64,000 nt of DNA from Bacteroidales bacterium UBA5326 (lineage in GTDB: Bacteria; Bacteroidota; Bacteroidia; Bacteroidales; UBA932), in contig DHQY01000002.1 of assembly GCA_002408205.1 (NCBI GenBank), forward strand, positions 44,363-108,362, in the 5' to 3' direction. The notes beneath the pieces are model-generated. The model saw nothing but the letters and a program-made list of their open reading frames with translations. It was not told the DNA's origin and made no database searches. The position numbers were made by a program, and so were the translations under genes. This document shows positions 59,619 to 64,000 of this stretch, one piece after another; positions within the stretch are counted from its first letter, which is position 1; every line of letters starts with the position of its first letter.

Positions 59619-62123
59619 ATGATCTATCCTTCTTCTTTTGAACAAAAAATAGGATTTGACAGGATCCGGGAACTGCTCCTGCAGAAATGCCAGAGTTCGG
59701 CAGCTAAGGATTTGGTGGACAGTATTGTCTTTTACACCTCTGCCGAAACTCTCAAAGAAGAACTGTTCCGTACCGACGAAATGAGGGTGATCTGCATGAT
59801 GGAAACGGGATTTCCCGGGAACGGATACGAAGACACGCTCACTTTCCTCAGGCAGCTGGAACTGATACCGACGTATTACCCCGATCTGCCGTCCCTTAGA
59901 AAATTACAGGCGTCGCTTGGAACGGTGCGTTCTATTGTTATTTTTTTTAGCCGGACTCACGACAACGCATATCCTTACCTTAAACAGTTATGTCAGCCGG
60001 TGGTCGTATATCCGGCTATTCTTCAAAGGCTCGACGCGCTACTGGACAAATTTGGAGAGATTCGTGACAATGCGTCACCGGAGCTATCCGAGATACGCCA
60101 TTCCATAAGGCAGAAAGAACAGGCGGTTTCACGGAAAATTCAGGTTATCCTGAAAAGTGCCCAGGAACAGGGTCTTATAGATGCCGAGGCTTCCGTTTCC
60201 ATGCGGGATGGCCGTGTACTTATACCAGTACCTGCCTCCAATAAGAAAAAAATTGAGGGATATATCTATGATGAGTCTGCAAGCGGCAAGACTGTGTTCA
60301 TAGAACCGGCAGAAATAGTGAACCTGAACAACCAGATACGGGAACTGTATTTTGCGGAGCAGCGGGAGATCGTACGCATTCTCATTCAATTTGCCGATTT
60401 TCTCAGACCTTATGCTCCGGATCTGATACAGCAGGCCCATTTTTTAGCTTCCATTGATTTTTTACGGGCAAAAGCCGCACTGGCTGCCGGAATGCTGGCC
60501 GGGAAGCCTGTTCTTTCTGCCGAGCCCGGACTGTTTTTGCAGCGGGGGCGTCATCCGCTGTTACAAAAGGCTTTGGAAAAAGAAAACAAGGAAATTATAC
60601 CCCTTACTCTCAGGCTCGATGCGAACAAGCGCATCCTGCTCATCTCGGGACCCAACGCGGGTGGAAAATCGGTTTGCCTGAAAACTGTTGGTTTGTTGCA
60701 GTATATGCTTCAGTGCGGACTGCTCGTCCCGGCCTCGGAGACCTCGGAATTCGGTCTTTTCTCCTCCATTTTTATTGATATAGGAGATGAGCAGTCCATT
60801 GAAAACGATCTGAGCACGTATAGTTCCCATTTAAAGAACATGCGGGAGATTCTTGAACATGCAGATGCCGCTTCGCTTATCCTGATTGACGAATTCGGAG
60901 CCGGAACCGAACCGGCGGCCGGCGGTGCCATTGCAGAAGCGCTGCTTGAGCGGTGGGAAGTCAGGGGCTGTTTTGGAGTCATCACCACGCACTATACCAA
61001 TCTTAAATTTTTTGCAACGGCCAGCCAGGGTGTTCTTAACGGGGCCATGCAGTTTGATGTACAGCAGATTAAACCTTTGTTCAAACTCGAAACGGGTGTG
61101 CCGGGTAATTCCTTTGCTTTTGAGCTGGCCCGGAAAATGGGGATGCCCCAGGATTTGATTAAAACTGCTCAGGATAAGGCGGGAACGGGATTTGTAGAAA
61201 CCGAGAAATATATCCGGGATATTGCCCGCAACAGACGCCGGTGGGAAGAAAAAGTTGCCCGAATAAAACAAACCGATAAAACGCTTGAAACTATTACAGA
61301 TAAATATCAGAATGAACTTTCTGAAATTCAGTCGCTCAGGAAGAAGATGCTGACCCAGGCCAGGCAGGAAGCCCAGCAGATTCTCGATGAGGCCAACAAG
61401 AAGATAGAAAACGCGATTAAAGAGATAAAAGAATCGCAGGCCGAAAAAGAACGTACCCGTGTGGTAAGGGAAGATATAAAACAACTGAAGGAGACGTTAA
61501 ATAATGAAGTTTCCGGAGAAGAAGATCTCAGGATTGCCCGGAAGATGGAACAGCTTAGAAAGCGGCAGGAAGAAAATGAAAAACGGAAGCGCCTCCGTGC
61601 CGGGAATAAAGCCGAAGCTGCGTTCCGGCCAAAAGAAGACCCCGGGAAAGATCTGCCGCTGGTCATAGGCGATAAGGTTAAAATCAAAGAGAGCGGGATG
61701 GCGGGTGAGATTATACGGATAAATGGTAAAAAATTCAGTGTGGGAATTGGCCAGATAGTGACGCATCTGGAAGAAGATAAGCTGGAACGAATTTCCAGAA
61801 ATGAATACAGAAGCAGGACGGTTAAACCGGCAAACGTCACGGGAAGTTCTTCGTTTGATCTTTCATCCAGGAGGCTTAACTTCACTTCCCATATTGATAT
61901 CAGGGGAATGAGGCCCGGAGAGGCTCTCGAAACGGTCAGCCGGTTTATTGACGATGCGCTTATGGTAGGTGTCGGACAGGTCAGCATTCTTCACGGGACG
62001 GGAACCGGGGTGCTTCGCACAGAAGTCAGAAATTATCTTCGGTCTGCCCCCGGAGTGTCATCGTTTGAAGATGAACACGTGGAAAGGGGCGGGCCAGGTA
62101 TTACCGTTGTATATTTGGAATAA
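59619..62123 (+). CDS. mutS2: Endonuclease MutS2
   Basis: This 834-residue protein has the MutS2 start EQKIGFDRIRELLLQKC, the core/lever region, Walker A GPNAGGKS, the VLSAEPGLFLQRGRHPLL segment, Walker B SLILIDEFGAGTEP and a C-terminal Smr domain (HIDIRGMRPGEALETVSRFIDDALMVG and HGTGTGVLRTEVRNYLRS, about residues 745-834). There is a KOW-like segment (VIGDKVKIKESGMAGEIIRI). MutS2 acts on recombination intermediates or stalled ribosomes. It starts 6 bases after cdaA. Confidence 0.95.
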   Translation: MIYPSSFEQKIGFDRIRELLLQKCQSSAAKDLVDSIVFYTSAETLKEELFRTDEMRVICMMETGFPGNGYEDTLTFLRQLELIPTYYPDLPSLRKLQASLGTVRSIVIFFSRTHDNAYPYLKQLCQPVVVYPAILQRLDALLDKFGEIRDNASPELSEIRHSIRQKEQAVSRKIQVILKSAQEQGLIDAEASVSMRDGRVLIPVPASNKKKIEGYIYDESASGKTVFIEPAEIVNLNNQIRELYFAEQREIVRILIQFADFLRPYAPDLIQQAHFLASIDFLRAKAALAAGMLAGKPVLSAEPGLFLQRGRHPLLQKALEKENKEIIPLTLRLDANKRILLISGPNAGGKSVCLKTVGLLQYMLQCGLLVPASETSEFGLFSSIFIDIGDEQSIENDLSTYSSHLKNMREILEHADAASLILIDEFGAGTEPAAGGAIAEALLERWEVRGCFGVITTHYTNLKFFATASQGVLNGAMQFDVQQIKPLFKLETGVPGNSFAFELARKMGMPQDLIKTAQDKAGTGFVETEKYIRDIARNRRRWEEKVARIKQTDKTLETITDKYQNELSEIQSLRKKMLTQARQEAQQILDEANKKIENAIKEIKESQAEKERTRVVREDIKQLKETLNNEVSGEEDLRIARKMEQLRKRQEENEKRKRLRAGNKAEAAFRPKEDPGKDLPLVIGDKVKIKESGMAGEIIRINGKKFSVGIGQIVTHLEEDKLERISRNEYRSRTVKPANVTGSSSFDLSSRRLNFTSHIDIRGMRPGEALETVSRFIDDALMVGVGQVSILHGTGTGVLRTEVRNYLRSAPGVSSFEDEHVERGGPGITVVYLE

Positions 62124-62135
62124 ACTGAAACATAT

Positions 62136-62525
62136 ATGAAGAGATTACTTACATTGATTTTATGTGCCGTACTGCTTGTGTCCTGCGGTAACAAACAGGA
62201 CGCCCCGGTAAAGGTGGCAAAAGAGTTCCTGACTTGTTTTTTTTCATCGGATTTTGAAGGGGCAAAAACATATGCCGCCCCCGAATTATTACAGTTACTA
62301 AACGATTCAAAATCTTTGCTCGATTCACTTTCAGGTGAAGAGCATCAGAAAGTGATTGATTATTTATCCGCCATCCAGGTTGACATTGAGACCCCCGAAA
62401 AAATTAAAGGGGATACGTTACAACTCAGTTACTCGGTTGTTTTTTCCAAATTCACCGGCACCGGGAAATCTTCTGTGTCACTCAGAAAAGAGGGTCGGAA
62501 ATGGCTGGTGTATGCCTTAGAGTAG
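62136..62525 (+). CDS. DUF4878-type small lipoprotein
   Basis: This 129-residue protein has a lipobox (LLVSCG, Cys17) and a cystatin-like alpha+beta fold segment: [24 protein letters not shown] and then [31 protein letters not shown]. This layout (a short helix-rich start and four strands) fits DUF4878. Function unknown. It follows mutS2 by 12 bases and its 3' end overlaps the convergent metK by 9 bases. Confidence 0.8.
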   Translation: MKRLLTLILCAVLLVSCGNKQDAPVKVAKEFLTCFFSSDFEGAKTYAAPELLQLLNDSKSLLDSLSGEEHQKVIDYLSAIQVDIETPEKIKGDTLQLSYSVVFSKFTGTGKSSVSLRKEGRKWLVYALE

Positions 62526-63728
62526 TTTTGTTTTCAGGATGTTGACATAATCGAGTTTTTCCCAGGCAAAATACTCTATTCCGTCTTTGGTATAGGGGTC
62601 GCGTCCAAAATGACCATAATTGGATGTAGCCCTGTAGACAGGGTTTTTCAGCCTGAGTTCTTCAATAATGGCGGCCGGACGCAGATCGAATACCTGTGAG
62701 ATGATCCCGGACAGTTCGGCATCGGATTTCCGGGTATGTGCCGTACCAAAAGTATTGACATTTACACTTACTGGATGCGCCACGCCAATGGCATAGGCAA
62801 GCTGCACAAGGACCTCGTCTGCTACTCCCGCAGCTACAATATTCTTGGCAATATGGCGAGCGGCATAACAGGCAGACCGGTCTACCTTGCTCGGGTCTTT
62901 TCCCGAAAAAGCTCCGCCGCCATGCGCCCCGCGGCCTCCGTATGTGTCGACAATTATTTTTCTGCCGGTCAGACCGGTGTCCCCGTGAGGGCCGCCAATC
63001 ACGAATTTACCGGTGGGATTTACCAGTAAGGTCAGATCATGGTCAAAAAGATGTTTCCTTGAAGGATGCACTTTGGCAATAACTCTTGGAAGCACAATGT
63101 TACGAACGTCTTCTTCTATTTGTTTATGCATGGCCTCGTCCTGTGCAAACTCATCGTGCTGGGTGGAGAGGACGATCGTGTGAATACGCTGTGCTTTCTT
63201 ATTCTCGTCGTATTCTATCGTATATTGGCATTTGGAGTCGGGTCTGAGGTACGTCATCTGACTCCCTTCTTTCCTTATGGCAGTCAGTTCCATAAGGGTA
63301 ATGTGCGAAAGCACAATGGGCAAAGGCATCAGTTCTTCGGTTTCTGTGCAGGCATATCCGAACATCATTCCCTGGTCCCCGGCCCCCTGTTCCTCGGGGT
63401 CTTCTTTGACAATACCCCGGTTAATGTCAGCAGATTGTTCGTGAATTGTTGAGATAATGCCGCACGATTCGGCATCGAATTTATACTCGGATTTTGTATA
63501 ACCGATATCGGCAATAACATTCCGGGCTACCTGTTGTACATCCACCCAGGCGTTGGAGCGGACTTCTCCGCCAATGACTACAAGGCCTGTACATACGAAA
63601 ATTTCACAGGCTACTTTAGATTCGGGATCCTTTTTCAGGAACTCGTCCAGGATGGCATCGGCAATTTGGTCCGCAATTTTGTCGGGGTGTCCTTCGGACA
63701 CCGATTCAGAAGTGAAGAGTGTTCTCAT
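62517..63728 (-). CDS. metK: S-adenosylmethionine synthetase (MetK)
   Basis: This 403-residue enzyme starts at ATG 63728 ([22 protein letters not shown]); an upstream frame to 63779 would add poorly conserved residues. Motifs: GHPDKIAD (ATP), [46 protein letters not shown] and [17 protein letters not shown]. It makes S-adenosylmethionine from methionine and ATP. It is the last gene before the right edge. I see no SAM-riboswitch fold in the 272 bases upstream. Confidence 0.97.
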   Translation of the reverse strand: MRTLFTSESVSEGHPDKIADQIADAILDEFLKKDPESKVACEIFVCTGLVVIGGEVRSNAWVDVQQVARNVIADIGYTKSEYKFDAESCGIISTIHEQSADINRGIVKEDPEEQGAGDQGMMFGYACTETEELMPLPIVLSHITLMELTAIRKEGSQMTYLRPDSKCQYTIEYDENKKAQRIHTIVLSTQHDEFAQDEAMHKQIEEDVRNIVLPRVIAKVHPSRKHLFDHDLTLLVNPTGKFVIGGPHGDTGLTGRKIIVDTYGGRGAHGGGAFSGKDPSKVDRSACYAARHIAKNIVAAGVADEVLVQLAYAIGVAHPVSVNVNTFGTAHTRKSDAELSGIISQVFDLRPAAIIEELRLKNPVYRATSNYGHFGRDPYTKDGIEYFAWEKLDYVNILKTKLL

Positions 63729-64000
63729 TTTAGCATTTTTAATGTGGTTGCAAGCAGGCAAATTTGTCCACAAGTACATTGGGCGACAAAGATAGTAAAA
63801 TTTTGCAAGGGGGAAATTATAAATCTTGCTGTTTATAAAAAACGAGATTTGTTGATAATTTATTTATCTTATAAACAATATGTTACGACTGCATAATTCA
63901 TTTATACATAGGTTATAATTCGCTAAAGGCGGAGAATTTGCTATTTTTGCCATTTGACGGGAAGAATTCCAGATATTTTATCACTAGTGTCCAAAGAAAA
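63729..64000. other. AT-rich region upstream of metK to the right edge
   Basis: No gene is visible. A rightward TATTTTTG at 63942-63949 may be a -7 box for a gene beyond the edge. A minus-strand TATCTTTG (63787-63794) is the likely metK promoter. Confidence 0.4.
63787..63794 (-). promoter_or_regulatory. -7 element for metK
   Basis: Minus strand TATCTTTG matches TAnnTTTG, 58 bases before the metK start codon. No clear -33 box. Confidence 0.5.

Noticed and set aside
1..64000. tRNA, rRNA, prophage, transposase or integrase genes
   Set aside because: None seen: intergenic gaps are too short for most RNA genes and no transposase or integrase motifs appear.
63729..64000. A SAM riboswitch in front of metK
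   Set aside because: No conserved SAM-aptamer stems are visible and the region is AT-rich without strong hairpins.

Overview
This 64-kb window is a chromosomal segment from a member of Bacteroidota, most likely order Bacteroidales. The evidence is a SusC/SusD pair with a DUF6377-type regulator, many Bacteroidales lipoprotein signals, a CfiA-like class B1 metallo-beta-lactamase, FabK-type enoyl reductase, and repeated TAnnTTTG (-7) promoter elements in place of sigma70 boxes or strong Shine-Dalgarno sites. I see no rRNA, tRNA, CRISPR array, insertion sequence or prophage. Gene density is high and the content is mostly metabolism, envelope and efflux.

Layout. 1-13 kb: partial rubrerythrin-like gene, a BtuB-like TonB receptor, a minus-strand group (AAA/DUF4143 ATPase, AlkD-like protein, choloylglycine-hydrolase-family enzyme, nitroreductase), thiol peroxidase, the B1 beta-lactamase, two related EF-loop/leucine-rich-repeat lipoproteins (one broken by an in-frame stop in its signal peptide), a DUF2807 lipoprotein and an RhlE-type helicase. 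13-21 kb: a fabH-fabK-fabF-fabZ operon, asnA with a strong terminator, an MBL-fold hydrolase, an acyltransferase and a BASS-family transporter. 21-33 kb: a polysaccharide utilisation locus, probably for beta-1,3- or mixed-linkage glucan (GH3, GH16, three-repeat surface glycan-binding lipoprotein, SusD, SusC, DUF6377 regulator). 33-37 kb: an Omp85-like barrel, a DUF819 membrane protein and a tryptophanase/tyrosine phenol-lyase relative with an active-site change.

37-51 kb is an export block. A five-gene MacAB-TolC-like operon converges on an RND tripartite operon that ends in a small PII-like gene, and a LytS/LytTR two-component pair is divergent from the RND operon.

51-58 kb holds the most unusual region. 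One minus-strand run encodes an M28 peptidase, a GtrA protein and four paralogous alpha/beta hydrolases (three lipoproteins, one without a signal peptide). Two of the hydrolase genes are each preceded by a pair of tiny single-helix membrane peptide genes (26-43 codons) that are below usual gene-calling limits and are homologous between the two copies. This X-Y-hydrolase module, duplicated in tandem, is my best candidate for an undescribed system. 58-64 kb is housekeeping: comF, the diadenylate cyclase gene, mutS2, a DUF4878 lipoprotein and metK.
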